Shown here one piece after another: positions 34,101 through 43,066 of a stretch of 64,000 bases of DNA. Location: the NCBI RefSeq assembly GCF_003472385.1, contig NZ_QRLV01000007.1, positions 49,465-113,464 on the forward strand, given 5' to 3'. Position 1 is the stretch's first letter. Each line of letters opens with the position of its first letter. The position numbers and the translations under genes were made by a program. The stretch is from Sutterella sp. AM11-39. GTDB lineage: Bacteria > Pseudomonadota > Gammaproteobacteria > Burkholderiales > Burkholderiaceae_F. The notes under the pieces are model-generated. The model did no database searches and was not told the origin of the DNA. It worked only from the letters and a program-made list of their open reading frames with translations.

Positions 34101-35823
34101 CGATCCGCCGCGGCGGGTTGACATTGTTGACATCCAGGAGATTGGGCTTGGGGCCGATGAAGCTCATGAGGCTTGTCACCAACTCTTCTCGGATCGGGTC
34201 GATCGGCGGATTGGTGACCTGCGCAAAAAGCTGTTTGAAGTAGGCAAAAAACGACTGCGTTTTTTGAGAAAGAACCGGAAGAGCCGCGTCGTTTCCCATA
34301 GACCCGGTAGGCTCCATTCCCTTGGTAGCCATCGGCATCAGAACGACGTCTACGTCTTCCTGAGTCATCCCGAATACGCGCTGCAGCTCTGCCAATCGGT
34401 CGTCGGCCATCGGCGCTTGAGCGGTTGACTCTTCATCGGCGCTGAGATCAGCCAAACGCAGATTGAGTCGCTCCACCCACTCTCGATAAGGCTTGTCGAG
34501 CGCCACCTGATTCTTGATTTCTTCGTCGGAAATGATGCGGCCCTGCACCGTATCGATAAAGAGCATTTTGCCCGGCTCAATGCGCCATTTGCGGCGAACG
34601 CGTCCTTCCGGAATGGGCAATACGCCCACTTCAGAGGCCAACACCACCGTGTCGTCTTCCGTTTCGATGTAGCGCGCCGGTCGCAGACCGTTGCGATCGA
34701 GCATGGCACCGATCTGTACGCCGTTCGTAAAGACCAACGCCGCCGGCCCGTCCCAGGCTTCCATCATCGGAGCATGGTAGGCGTAGAACGCCTGCCGATC
34801 GGCATCCATCGTCTCGGAGCGTTCCCACGCCTCCGGCACCAGCATCATCATAGCCTGCGGCAGCGAATAGCCCGCCATTACGAGCAGCTCAACGGCATTG
34901 TCCAAGCTGGCCGTATCGGATTGCCCTTCATAGATGAGCGGCACGAGCTTTTTGACGTCGTCTCCCAAAACGGCCGACTTCCAGACGTTTTCCCGAGCGC
35001 GAATCCAGTTGTAATTTCCCTTGACGGTATTGATTTCGCCGTTGTGTGCGATATAGCGATACGGATGAGCCAAGGCCCAGGCCGGAAACGTATTGGTGGA
35101 AAAGCGCTGATGCACGACGGCAACGGCGCTCTTGCAAGCAGGGTTTTGCAAATCCCTGTAGTAGCGTCCGACCTGATCAGCCAAAAGCAAACCTTTGTAG
35201 ACCACGGTGCGCGTACTCATCGAGGGTACGAAATACTCGCCGCCGTGTTTGAGTTTCAGTGACTGGATTCGATGCGAAGCACTCTTGCGAATCACATAAA
35301 GCTTGCGCTCAAGGGCATCCTGAACCATCACGTCGGGGCCGCGACCGATAAAGATCTGACGAATAACGGGTTCGGAGGCCCGCACCGTCGGGCTCATTTC
35401 CATCGTTTGATCCACGGGCACGTCGCGCCAGCCGAGCACCACCTGGCCTTCCTTTTTGACCATGCGTTCGAGCTCCTGCTCGCAGGCTTGGCGGGAAGCG
35501 GGCTCCCTCGGCAGAAAGATCATGCCGACGCCATAGTCGCCGGGCGCCGGGAGTTTGACTCCGAGCGCTGCCATTTCTTCACGATAAAACGCATCCGGAA
35601 TCTGAATCAGAATGCCCGCACCGTCACCGCACAGGGGATCGGCACCGACGGCGCCGCGATGATCAAGATTGTGAAGGATGAGCAAAGCATCTTCAATGAT
35701 CTTGTGCGATACATGTCCCTTGATATTGGCCACAAAGCCGACACCGCAGGCGTCGTGCTCGGCATCCGGACGATACAGGCCTTTTGCGGCAGCCTCCTGC
35801 CGCACGGCTTGCGAACTAGCCAT
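31147..35823 (-). CDS. gltB: Glutamate synthase large subunit
   Basis: 1558 residues. GltB makes two glutamates from glutamine and 2-oxoglutarate. The class II amidotransferase Cys26 ([14 protein letters not shown]) would become N-terminal after removal of a 25-residue propeptide. The central domain, FMN-binding domain ([17 protein letters not shown]) and 3Fe-4S cysteines ([15 protein letters not shown]) precede the C-terminal beta-helix ([14 protein letters not shown]). ATG 35823 is chosen for GGGAG 6 nt upstream; the frame extends 13 codons further. gltD follows. Confidence 0.97.
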   Translation of the reverse strand: MASSQAVRQEAAAKGLYRPDAEHDACGVGFVANIKGHVSHKIIEDALLILHNLDHRGAVGADPLCGDGAGILIQIPDAFYREEMAALGVKLPAPGDYGVGMIFLPREPASRQACEQELERMVKKEGQVVLGWRDVPVDQTMEMSPTVRASEPVIRQIFIGRGPDVMVQDALERKLYVIRKSASHRIQSLKLKHGGEYFVPSMSTRTVVYKGLLLADQVGRYYRDLQNPACKSAVAVVHQRFSTNTFPAWALAHPYRYIAHNGEINTVKGNYNWIRARENVWKSAVLGDDVKKLVPLIYEGQSDTASLDNAVELLVMAGYSLPQAMMMLVPEAWERSETMDADRQAFYAYHAPMMEAWDGPAALVFTNGVQIGAMLDRNGLRPARYIETEDDTVVLASEVGVLPIPEGRVRRKWRIEPGKMLFIDTVQGRIISDEEIKNQVALDKPYREWVERLNLRLADLSADEESTAQAPMADDRLAELQRVFGMTQEDVDVVLMPMATKGMEPTGSMGNDAALPVLSQKTQSFFAYFKQLFAQVTNPPIDPIREELVTSLMSFIGPKPNLLDVNNVNPPRRIEIFQPVLVENDMAKLRTIDEHTAGKFRSFEIDITYPAAWGDSGVEAHLASLCAQAVDAIGEGYNILILSDENVSRERVAVPVLLALSALHQHLIREGLRTNTGLIVHSGAVFETHDFALLLGYGAEAVHPYLSLALIRKAAPLAGLSPEDAVSHYVKAVGKGLTKVMAKMGICTVMSYRGARIFEAVGLNSEFVDRYFHGTPSKIEGLGLFDVMREAVKRHDAAYAKRMPIKAQLDSGGQYAWRADGEEHMWTPEAIVKLQRAARQKNYQTYKEYASIINDQSRRQMTLRGLLRFKTENCTPVPIDEVEPAKDIVKRFATGAMSMGSISAEAHATLAVAMNRIGGKSNTGEGGEDPKRYEAELKAGHSVVKKGMTVADVLGHDRIVADIELEDGDSLRSRIKQVASGRFGVTEQYLASADQIQIKMAQGAKPGEGGQLPGHKVTEYIAELRYSVPGVGLISPPPHHDIYSIEDLAQLIHDLKCANGKADVSVKLVSETGVGTVAAGVAKAKADHIVIAGHDGGTGASPVSSVKHAGSCWEVGLAETQQTLVVNKLRERVVLQVDGQIKTGRDVVIGAMLGADEFGFATAPLVVEGCLMMRQCHLNTCPVGIATQDPQLRKRFKGQPSHVVNYFFFVAQEVREIMAQLGVRRFEELIGRSDLLEQRDDIDNWKAQGVDLARVLYRPQSRPEERRHRLAQKHDLEKSLDAQILAEIDRHIRQGHAVRKTYAIRNINRTVGTQIAHAIVDLYGAQGLADDTVHLTFKGTAGQSFGAFAVPGMTMVLEGDANDYVGKGLSGGRIIVKAGDDFHGKAQENIIAGNTTLYGATSGEAYFNGVAGERFAVRLSGASAVVEGTGDHGCEYMTGGTVVVLGKTGRNFASGMSGGVAYVFDAEGDFESHCNTSMVALERVVAKSEQKRSGDSRTWHLGKTDEELLKELIERHARFTGSKLAAELLEHWSNARARFVKVMPLQYKEALLAGAGRQ

Positions 35824-36247
35824 GAAGTTCTCCCTTTTGTTCGAGTTTTTTTGTTCCGGCACTGGAAAGCTTTTTTCGGCCCCGAGGAAGGCTCCGAATC
35901 GTTGTTTTATCTGGCTTTCCGAGCCAAGTTTTCTTACTGTATCGGAGATAAAGAATGCCGCAATAAAGGAATTGGTCGCTTGACAAGTTAATTGCCAAAG
36001 GCCTGATTTAGCCCAAATTTATTATTGAATTCCTCCTACAAGGTTTTATGCAGTTGGTTTCATACGCACGTATCCGCACGATTAACGAAACATCCAATCA
36101 CAACACGATCGCAATGTCACAAGATCTCGCATTTGAATGAGTGCTTAACTTAGTCGGAACAAACCGAGTCGGATTGATCCGACTAAATGTGTCAACAGAA
36201 CAGAGTGAGCCTCGCCGTACAATGCGGCGCAAACGGAGCAACTAACT
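35824..36247. other. Intergenic region between gltB and a membrane protein gene
   Basis: A 424-base gap between divergent genes. Its left part is the gltB promoter side. At 36150-36186 are three AGTCGGA-type elements: TTAGTCGGA and TCCGACTAA form a 9-bp inverted repeat, and an inner AGTCGGAT/ATCCGACT pair forms a tighter competing hairpin. This may be an operator or a leader structure. I see nothing coding in the rest. Confidence 0.5.
36150..36186. repeat. Nested inverted repeats with AGTCGGA motif
   Basis: The outer stem is 36150-36158 with 36178-36186. The inner stem is 36167-36174 with 36177-36184 (2-nt loop). The two share the right arm, so they are mutually exclusive. They lie about 60 nt before the membrane protein start. 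Confidence 0.6.
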
Positions 36248-36931
36248 TTGACCATCAACAACCAGAATTCAACCGACACAAACGCCACCTCACAGTCCAA
36301 TCGAAAGCATCTGCCGTTTCGCATTTTTATGCTGCTGTTCGGCACGGCTTGTGCCTCTTTCGGTATCGCGCTGACGACGACGTCGGGTTTGGGCACCACA
36401 CCGATCAGTTCGGTTCCGTGGACGCTGACCGCCATTACCGGTCTTTCCTTCGGCACCACCACGTTTCTCATCAATCTTCTGTTCTATTTGATTGAAGCGG
36501 TGCTGCTTGGAAAAGCCATGCCCAAGTGGAACATCCTGCAAATTCCGGCTGTGCTTGTTTTCGGCATCTTCATTGACCTCGGCATGGCTGTTGCCAAACT
36601 GATCGAACCAACATCGTGGCCAGCAGGTCTGGTCATGAGCCTGGCCGGCAACCTGTGGCTGGCCGTCGGCATCGTGCTGCAAGTCCGATCCAAAACTTTG
36701 GTTCAGCCGGGCGAAGGTGCAGTGCTCGCCATTTCTGTGGTGACTCGGAAAGCCTTCGGAAGCATCAAGGTGTTTTTCGACTGCTTTCTCGTTTTGTCGG
36801 CCGCCGTTTTGGGCTTTTTCGTTTTGAATGAAATTGTCGGCATCCGCGAAGGCACACTGATTTCGGCCGTTCTGGTCGGCAGTCTTGTCAAAGGAATTTC
36901 GAAGCTTTTTCCTGAAAAAAAGAAAAACTGA
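36248..36931 (+). CDS. YczE/YyaS-type integral membrane protein
   Basis: 227 residues with about five to six membrane helices and the family start RIFMLLFGTACASFGIALTTTSGLGTTPISSVPW, seen in YczE/YyaS/YitT-like proteins. Function in the family is poorly defined; some members lie beside regulators or sulfur genes. The start is TTG 36248 with GGAG 9 nt upstream; there is no earlier ATG and the polar N-terminus (TINNQNSTDTN) precedes the first helix. It is monocistronic. Confidence 0.8.
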   Translation: MTINNQNSTDTNATSQSNRKHLPFRIFMLLFGTACASFGIALTTTSGLGTTPISSVPWTLTAITGLSFGTTTFLINLLFYLIEAVLLGKAMPKWNILQIPAVLVFGIFIDLGMAVAKLIEPTSWPAGLVMSLAGNLWLAVGIVLQVRSKTLVQPGEGAVLAISVVTRKAFGSIKVFFDCFLVLSAAVLGFFVLNEIVGIREGTLISAVLVGSLVKGISKLFPEKKKN

Positions 36932-37081
36932 GCGAATGCGCACTTTTGTGTAAGCGAGAAGAGCGCTTTGCGCTTAAAATTAAGCGGCTACAGTGCGGTT
37001 CATTCCACGGGCTTGGATGCGACTTCAAGCTCGCGATCACCGTGCGTCGATTTTCATTTTCCTTGACGGAGACAATCGGAC

Positions 37082-37972
37082 ATGCCCGATATCATGCAGA
37101 CCTCCATCAAGAGCCTTCCTCTGGTCTACCGCGGCAAAGTACGTGAGTGCTATGCCGTCGGCGAAGACAAGCTCTTGATGATCGCCACCGACCGCATCAG
37201 CGCCTTTGACGTCATCCTTTCCGTACCGATTCCCAAGAAGGGCAAGGTGCTCACGGCTTTGACCAACTTCTGGTTTGAAAAACTTGCCGAAGGCATGCCC
37301 ACGCAGCTCACCGGCATCGATCCCGAAACGGTCGTCGCCGAAGATGAGCGCGAACAGGTCCGCGGCCGTGCCATGGTCGTCAAGCGCTTAAAGCCCATCC
37401 TCATCGAATGCGTTGCCCGCGGTTACATCATCGGCGGCGGCTGGAAGGATTACCAGGCCACCGGCTGCGTGTGCGGCATCAAACTGCCCGAAGGTCTCAA
37501 GCAGGCCGAAAAGCTGCCCGAACCGATCTTCACGCCGGCAGCCAAAGCCGAAGTGGGCACTCACGACGAAAACATCAGCTTTGAAAAGGTCGTCGAGCTC
37601 TATGGCGAATCGATTGCCACGCAGTTGCGCGACCTCACGATCTCGCTCTACAAGAAGGCCGCCGACTTCGCCGCCACCAAGGGCATCATCATTGCCGACA
37701 CGAAGTTTGAATTCGGTCTGGACGAAAACGGTCAGGTGTGCCTCATGGACGAAGTCCTCACGCCCGACAGCTCGCGCTTCTGGCCGGCCGAAAGCTACGA
37801 AGTCGGCATGTCGCCTCCCTCTTACGACAAGCAGTTCATCCGCGACTGGCTTGAAACTCAGACGTGGGACAAGACGCCGCCCGCTCCGGTGCCGCCCGCT
37901 GAAATCATCGAAAAGACGGCTGCCAAGTACCGCGAAGCGCTGGTGAAGCTCTCCGGTAAAGATGTTGAATAA
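37082..37972 (+). CDS. purC: Phosphoribosylaminoimidazole-succinocarboxamide synthase
   Basis: 296 residues, the longer Sacc-type PurC. It joins CAIR and aspartate using ATP in purine synthesis. YRGKVRECY (phosphate loop), [31 protein letters not shown]-type ([12 protein letters not shown]), and [13 protein letters not shown] are all present. ATG 37082 follows GGAG; a second ATG four codons later is possible. It opens a rightward run of purC, purE, purK, sua5 and murI. Confidence 0.97.
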   Translation: MPDIMQTSIKSLPLVYRGKVRECYAVGEDKLLMIATDRISAFDVILSVPIPKKGKVLTALTNFWFEKLAEGMPTQLTGIDPETVVAEDEREQVRGRAMVVKRLKPILIECVARGYIIGGGWKDYQATGCVCGIKLPEGLKQAEKLPEPIFTPAAKAEVGTHDENISFEKVVELYGESIATQLRDLTISLYKKAADFAATKGIIIADTKFEFGLDENGQVCLMDEVLTPDSSRFWPAESYEVGMSPPSYDKQFIRDWLETQTWDKTPPAPVPPAEIIEKTAAKYREALVKLSGKDVE

Positions 37973-38006
37973 TTTCGATATCCGGATTTTTTAACCGTCT
38001 TTGATC

Positions 38007-38045
38007 GTGCGCCCGGGCTTGCCAAAGCCTGAGCGCACCTTTGCT
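38007..38045 (+). terminator. Hairpin between purC and purE
   Basis: GTGCGC pairs with GCGCAC, with an inner GGCTT/AAGCC stem, followed by CTTTGCTTT. It resembles a weak intrinsic terminator inside the operon and could set the purC to purE ratio. Confidence 0.55.
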
Positions 38046-38071
38046 TTATTGATCTCGAAAGAAGTTTTGTC

Positions 38072-38578
38072 ATGACTGAAAACACTGCGCAAAAGCCCGT
38101 TGTGGGCATCGTGATGGGCTCGGACTCCGACTGGGCCGTGATGCAGAATGCCGCTCTTGTTCTCAAGGACATGGGCGTTGCCTATGAAGCCCGCGTCGTG
38201 AGCGCCCACCGCATGCCCGACGAGATGTTCGAATACGCTGAAACCGCCAAGGAACGCGGCATCAAGTGCATCATCGCCGGTGCAGGCGGAGCTGCTCACC
38301 TTCCGGGCATGATTGCCGCCAAGTGTGTCGTTCCCGTTCTGGGCGTTCCCGTTCCTTCCAAGTACCTGCGCGGCGAAGACAGCCTTCTTTCGATCGTTCA
38401 GATGCCCAAGGGCGTTCCCGTGGCAACATTTGCAATCGGCGAAGCCGGCGCCGCTAATGCCGCGCTCTACGCCGTGAGCATCCTTGCGGTCACCGATGAG
38501 GCGCTTTACGCCAAGCTGCAGGCCTTCCGTAAGGCACAGAACGAAAAAGCCCGCAACATGACTTTGCCCGCTCTCTAA
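38072..38578 (+). CDS. purE: N5-carboxyaminoimidazole ribonucleotide mutase
   Basis: 168 residues, class I PurE. It moves the carboxylate from N5-CAIR to C4 of the imidazole. [23 protein letters not shown] (catalytic His) and [16 protein letters not shown] are diagnostic. It works with PurK, encoded 28 nt downstream, which marks the bacterial N5-CAIR route. Confidence 0.98.
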   Translation: MTENTAQKPVVGIVMGSDSDWAVMQNAALVLKDMGVAYEARVVSAHRMPDEMFEYAETAKERGIKCIIAGAGGAAHLPGMIAAKCVVPVLGVPVPSKYLRGEDSLLSIVQMPKGVPVATFAIGEAGAANAALYAVSILAVTDEALYAKLQAFRKAQNEKARNMTLPAL

Positions 38579-38606
38579 TCAAACACTTTCCACTGCCATC
38601 GTTTGT

Positions 38607-39779
38607 ATGCAAGCCAATTTCCCTCTTCCCCCCGGCTCCGTTCTCGGTCTTCTCGGCGGCGGCCAGCTCGGCCGCATGTTTGCGCAAGCCGCCGCAAGCA
38701 TGGGCTACAAAGTCAAAGTGCTCGAAAAGGGCGAATGCCCCGCTTCGGAGGTGAGTGCCTATCACATTGACGCCGCCTACACCGACAAGAAGGCCATTGA
38801 AGAGCTGCGTCAAACGACGGCGGCCGTCACCACCGAGTTTGAAAACGTGCCCGCCGAAGTGCTGAGCGCCTTGGCAGCCGACGGCGCCTGCGTCACGGCT
38901 CCGGCCTCCCACGCCGTGGCAATCGCCCAGGATCGCATCGATGAAAAGACCTTCTTGCAAAGCGTTGCGGGCGTCCCCGTGGCACCCCACGCCGCGCTGT
39001 TGTCGGCCGACGACGCGGACTCCCTGGACGCATCGCTTTTCCCGGCAATTCTGAAGACCGCCCGCATGGGCTACGACGGCAAAGGCCAGAGAAGCGTCAA
39101 CAACATCGCCGAAACCAAGGCCGCCTTTGCCGAACTCGGCAACCGCGTGTGCATCCTCGAAAAGAAGCTTTCGCTTGCAAAAGAAGTCTCGGTGATCGTC
39201 GTGCGTTCGCTCACCGGTGAGACCGTCACGTTTCCCTTGTTTGAAAACGTGCACCGCAACGGCATTCTCGCCACAACCGTTTTCCCGGCCCGAGTAACCG
39301 ACGAGGTGAGCCAAAAGGTGCGCGACTACGCCGCACGTATTGCCGAAACGCTTCAGTACAAGGGCGTTTTGTGCATTGAATTCTTCGTCCTCACCGACGG
39401 TTCGGTTTCGGCAAACGAAATGGCTCCGCGTCCGCACAATTCCGGTCACGTCACGATCGAAGCTGCCGTCACCAGCCAGTTCGAGCAGCAGGTTCGCGCC
39501 ATGGCCGGTCTGCCCTTGGGCGACACGTCGGCGTTGTGCCACGGTGTGATGCTCAACCTGCTGGGCGACCTGTGGTTTGACGAAAACGACAATCACCGCG
39601 AACCCAACTGGGCAGAACTTCTCAAAATCGAAGGCGTCAAGCTGCATCTCTACGGCAAGGCCGAAGCTCGCCGCGCCCGCAAGATGGGCCACGTAACGGT
39701 GCTCGGTGCCACACAGGAAGAAGCACTTTCGCGCGCCAAGCGTGCCGCTTCGGTTCTGGGTCTTCCCGAACCTCTGTAA
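38607..39779 (+). CDS. purK: N5-carboxyaminoimidazole ribonucleotide synthase
   Basis: 390 residues, an ATP-grasp enzyme making N5-CAIR from AIR, bicarbonate and ATP. The N-terminal Rossmann-like part (GLLGGGQLGRMFAQAA), the ATP-grasp core (KTARMGYDGKGQ, EKKLSLAKEVSVIV) and NEMAPRPHNSGH are typical. Length matches the family. It follows purE and leads into sua5 after 15 nt. Confidence 0.97.
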   Translation: MQANFPLPPGSVLGLLGGGQLGRMFAQAAASMGYKVKVLEKGECPASEVSAYHIDAAYTDKKAIEELRQTTAAVTTEFENVPAEVLSALAADGACVTAPASHAVAIAQDRIDEKTFLQSVAGVPVAPHAALLSADDADSLDASLFPAILKTARMGYDGKGQRSVNNIAETKAAFAELGNRVCILEKKLSLAKEVSVIVVRSLTGETVTFPLFENVHRNGILATTVFPARVTDEVSQKVRDYAARIAETLQYKGVLCIEFFVLTDGSVSANEMAPRPHNSGHVTIEAAVTSQFEQQVRAMAGLPLGDTSALCHGVMLNLLGDLWFDENDNHREPNWAELLKIEGVKLHLYGKAEARRARKMGHVTVLGATQEEALSRAKRAASVLGLPEPL

Positions 39780-39794
39780 CGGAGAAGACGCGAA

Positions 39795-40820
39795 ATGGCC
39801 ACGGAAACAACGCTTTCGGACAAAACGCTGCAAGACATCGAAAAAGCGGCGCAGGTGCTTGCTGCGGGAGGTCTCGTTGCCGTCCCGACGGAAACCGTCT
39901 ACGGACTGGCGGCAGACGCCGATAACCCGACGGCCGTGCGCAGCACCTTTACGGCCAAAGGCCGCCCTGCCGATCATCCTTTGATTGTGCACGTGACGGG
40001 CTTTGAAGCACTGTCGGCCTGGGTCTCGGAAATTCCCGAGTGCACCAAGACGCTCACGGATGCATTCTGGCCGGGGCCTCTTACGCTGGTCTTCAAAAAG
40101 AGCGATCGTGTCAACGACGCCGTCACTGGCGGTCAGGACACCGTGGCCATCCGCTGCCCTTCTCACCCGGTGATGCGTGCGCTTTTGAAGCGCTTTGCCG
40201 GCACCACACACAAGGCCGTGACGGCGCCTTCGGCCAACACGTTCGGCCGCATTTCTCCGACCAACGCCAAGCACGTGGCCGATGATCTGGGCGTTAAGCC
40301 CGCAGGCAAGCTCGACATGATCCTTGACGGCGGCGAATGCGAAGTCGGCGTGGAGTCGACCATTGTGAACCTCACCTCGGAAAGGCCCACCATTTTGCGT
40401 CACGGCGCCGTGACCGCCGCCATGCTCTCCGAAAAGCTCGGTTTTGAGGTACTCAATGCCGGAGAAAACGCACCGCGCGTCTCCGGGCGACTCAAGAGTC
40501 ACTATGCGCCGCAGACAAAGCTGCAAATCGTACCCACGGAAGAACTGGAAGCGCACCTCGAAGATATTGCTCTCGAAGAAACCGCCTTTTTGATGTGCGG
40601 CCAAAGCGAACTTGCGCAGAAAGTGCAATCCAAGGCTCGCCGCTGCCTCGTGGCGCCCGGTGATGTCGCCGGTTACGCACACGTTCTCTATGCAGCCATG
40701 CACGATCTGGACGCATGCGGCGCTAAAAAAATCCTGGTGCAGGCTCCGCCCTCGGATCCCGCATGGGCTGCCGTCAATGACCGTCTCGGCCGCGCCGCAG
40801 CCGACAAGACCAAGCCGTAA
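39795..40820 (+). CDS. Threonylcarbamoyl-AMP synthase, Sua5 type
   Basis: 341 residues. It makes TC-AMP from threonine, bicarbonate and ATP for tRNA t6A37, feeding TsaD. The YrdC/TsaC core (about 15-205) has GGLVAVPTETVYGLAADA, KGRPADHPLIVH, RCPSHPVM and PSANTFGRISPT. A C-terminal Sua5 domain (about 215-335) follows a linker, so this is the long Sua5 form, not the short TsaC. It lies between purK (15 nt) and murI (6 nt) in the same transcription unit. Confidence 0.93.
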   Translation: MATETTLSDKTLQDIEKAAQVLAAGGLVAVPTETVYGLAADADNPTAVRSTFTAKGRPADHPLIVHVTGFEALSAWVSEIPECTKTLTDAFWPGPLTLVFKKSDRVNDAVTGGQDTVAIRCPSHPVMRALLKRFAGTTHKAVTAPSANTFGRISPTNAKHVADDLGVKPAGKLDMILDGGECEVGVESTIVNLTSERPTILRHGAVTAAMLSEKLGFEVLNAGENAPRVSGRLKSHYAPQTKLQIVPTEELEAHLEDIALEETAFLMCGQSELAQKVQSKARRCLVAPGDVAGYAHVLYAAMHDLDACGAKKILVQAPPSDPAWAAVNDRLGRAAADKTKP

Positions 40821-40826
40821 CCCGTC

Positions 40827-41645
40827 ATGCCTGCGGCACGCGATCCGATCGGCGTTCTCGACTCCGGCTTGGGCGGGCTTTCCGTTCTGAAAGCGCTGCG
40901 TGAGGAACTGCCCAACGAGCAGTTCCTCTACTGCGCCGACTGTGCCCACACGCCTTGGGGCGACAAACCCGAAAGTTTCATCGTGGAGCGCACGCGTGCC
41001 ATCGTGCATTTTCTTTTACGAAAGCAGGCCAAGGCAGTGGTGCTGGCGTGCAACACGGCAACGGCCGCAGCCGCCGACATTTTGCGCAAGGAGTTATCGA
41101 TTCCGATCATCGGAATCGAACCGGCGGTCAAGCCTGCCGCCGCTCAAACCCGAACCGGCGTCATAGGCGTCATCGCCACCCGCAGAACCACGGAAAGCGC
41201 GCGCTATCTGTCACTCTTAAGGCGCTTTGCGGGCAACGTCAAAGTGGTGACCGTAGCCGCTCCCGGATTGATGGAGTGCGTGGAGCGCGGAGACTTCAAC
41301 AGCGAAACCACGCGAGAACTTCTTCTCAAATACCTGACCCCCATCAAAGATGCAGGTGCGGACAAACTCGTGCTCGGCTGTACGCACTACCCGTTTCTTT
41401 CCGAAGCAATCTCGGAAATCATGGGGCCCGAAGTGGAACTGTTGGAACCGGGCAAACCCGTTGCACGTGTCGTACGCATGCGACTTCAAAAAGCCGGTCT
41501 GTTAAACCCGTCTTCCAGCGACATTTTCCGTTGCACCTACTTTGTTGCCGGTGCCGAAAAACACCTTCCAACACTTAAGCTTTTGGTTCCCAACCAGAAA
41601 CGGGATGCGGCTTTTCGTCCAAACATCTTCGAACTTCCTGCCTGA
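40827..41645 (+). CDS. murI: Glutamate racemase
   Basis: 272 residues. It interconverts L- and D-glutamate for peptidoglycan. DSGLGGLSVLKAL, the first catalytic Cys in VLACNTATAAA and the second in LGCTHYPFL are present. It begins 6 nt after sua5, so it is probably translated from the same mRNA. It is likely the last gene of the unit. Confidence 0.97.
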   Translation: MPAARDPIGVLDSGLGGLSVLKALREELPNEQFLYCADCAHTPWGDKPESFIVERTRAIVHFLLRKQAKAVVLACNTATAAAADILRKELSIPIIGIEPAVKPAAAQTRTGVIGVIATRRTTESARYLSLLRRFAGNVKVVTVAAPGLMECVERGDFNSETTRELLLKYLTPIKDAGADKLVLGCTHYPFLSEAISEIMGPEVELLEPGKPVARVVRMRLQKAGLLNPSSSDIFRCTYFVAGAEKHLPTLKLLVPNQKRDAAFRPNIFELPA

Positions 41646-41953
41646 TCTCACTTCACCGCTCTCTCATTTCCCAAAAAGAGCGTAATTTTCCCCATTTCGC
41701 TATTACATTAAAAAATAGCGGTCGTCAGAGCCGATCTTTTACGCCTTTTCGATCTTCATCAGCCATAAAAAAGATCATTTGATGATCCTTTTCTTTCTCG
41801 CCTAACATATTGATTTCAAAGCTATTTCGTTTTTCAAAAAACGAAAATTTACCTCATTGCAATTTTGTTGACTTTGATTTTCATCAATATTTTCAGGGCG
41901 GGAGCATCCACCCTCACTGCTATATTCGACTTAACTCTTAATGGATAAACCTT
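41646..41953. promoter_or_regulatory. Control region with perfect FNR box upstream of LysR and molybdoenzyme cluster
   Basis: TTGATTTTCATCAA at 41874-41887 is a perfect FNR/Anr consensus site. TATATT at 41921-41926, preceded by TGC, is a plausible extended -10 about 40 nt further on, which would put the box near -52. Upstream are a GATCAT/ATGATC hairpin with a T-rich tail (41767-41796, possible murI terminator), a CGCTATT/AATAGCG hairpin (41698-41720), and an 11-bp near-perfect dyad of TTTCGTTTTT type (41824-41847). There is no gene in this region. Confidence 0.75.
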
Positions 41954-42943
41954 ATGTCCGTCGACCAACTCACCGTCCAGCAACTCAAGATTTTCTTGGC
42001 TGTATACAAGCACAAGAGCGCGAGCTTGGCCGCCGCGGAGCTCGGTGTTACGAACTCGACTGTCAGTCGGGCTCTGGCTGCCGCACGTTCAGTTTTTGAC
42101 GACGTTTTATTTGTTCGCACGGCCAATGGTTTTGTGCCGACAAATAAGGCACACGAACTTGCCTCTCCGACGAGCGACATTGTTTCCATCCTGCGGAAAA
42201 TCGACACGCGTTACACGCGCTTTTTACCGGCGACTTGCACGGGAAGTATCGAAATTCGCGCTTACGACGAATTCAATTACGCCGTACAGCGAGTCATTCA
42301 AACCCGCATTCAGCCGTTGGCTCCGCGCATGCATTTTCATGTAAGCGCGCTTACTTACGATTGCGTCAATGAGCTTTTGAACGGAACGGTTGACTACGCC
42401 GTCGTGTACGAAGGTTTTAACGACAACCGTCTGAATTTTGAATGTTTCTCGCAAACGGGAGACATCTTTTTGCTGTGCCGCAAAGGACATCCGCTTTTGT
42501 CAGGCGACTTCAGCGCCTCGGATTTGTCCTGCTATCCGCTTGTTGAAATCGACAATTACCGAGACAACAGCAGTCCTCTGCTGGTCGACATTTGCCATGA
42601 GGTCGGATCGAATATGTGCGTACGCGCCTATACGGAATCCGTTGCCTCGGCTTTTCAGTTGATTGCCTCATCCGATTCCGTTGCGGTCATCTGCAACCAA
42701 TTCACGCTTCGTTTCGCCAACACCGTTACGGGCTTGGACTACATCAAACTTCCGACTCCGATCTTGACTCGCATCCGCAAACTGCGCAGCGCAGTCAAAC
42801 CCATCGGCAACTATATCGCTTACGGCCACACCAACCAGTCGCCGGTGTTTCAGTGGGTTCTTCGGCAACTCGTCGACGGACTGGCTGAAGACTGGAAATT
42901 GGCCTTGCAAGCCAATTCAAAGGAGATACATCCCAAGTCATAA
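41954..42943 (+). CDS. LysR-family transcriptional regulator
   Basis: 329 residues. The N-terminal winged helix (about 5-65; LTVQQLKIFLAVYKHKSASLAAAELGVTN then STVSRALAAAR) is followed by a LysR substrate-binding domain (about 95-300). It lies 123 nt upstream of, and in line with, the first molybdoenzyme gene and probably regulates that cluster. Its effector is unknown. The ATG follows a weak ribosome site. Upstream is a perfect FNR box. Confidence 0.9.
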   Translation: MSVDQLTVQQLKIFLAVYKHKSASLAAAELGVTNSTVSRALAAARSVFDDVLFVRTANGFVPTNKAHELASPTSDIVSILRKIDTRYTRFLPATCTGSIEIRAYDEFNYAVQRVIQTRIQPLAPRMHFHVSALTYDCVNELLNGTVDYAVVYEGFNDNRLNFECFSQTGDIFLLCRKGHPLLSGDFSASDLSCYPLVEIDNYRDNSSPLLVDICHEVGSNMCVRAYTESVASAFQLIASSDSVAVICNQFTLRFANTVTGLDYIKLPTPILTRIRKLRSAVKPIGNYIAYGHTNQSPVFQWVLRQLVDGLAEDWKLALQANSKEIHPKS

Positions 42944-42979
42944 AACCATTGAATCCCCTCAGAAAGCAACAACAAAGGA

Positions 42980-43016
42980 CCGTGATACCGCAACTTCCCC
43001 AAATGCGGCTCCACGG
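42980..43016. repeat. Two-block inverted repeat upstream of the molybdoenzyme cluster
   Basis: CCGTG-ATA-CCGCA (42980-42992) is mirrored by TGCGG-CTC-CACGG (43004-43016): two 5-bp blocks matching with a 3-nt mismatch between. It lies 37 nt after the LysR stop and 50 nt before the oxidoreductase start. It may be a LysR operator or a leader hairpin. Confidence 0.55.
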
Positions 43017-43066
43017 CACAAATACTCCGTAAATCAAGACGGAGATCATTTACCAGGAGAAAAACA

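Noticed and set aside
38490-41009. 839-codon leftward open frame antisense to purE, purK, sua5 and murI
   Set aside because: It mirrors the real genes' codon pattern, has no family similarity, and lies under five well-recognised genes.
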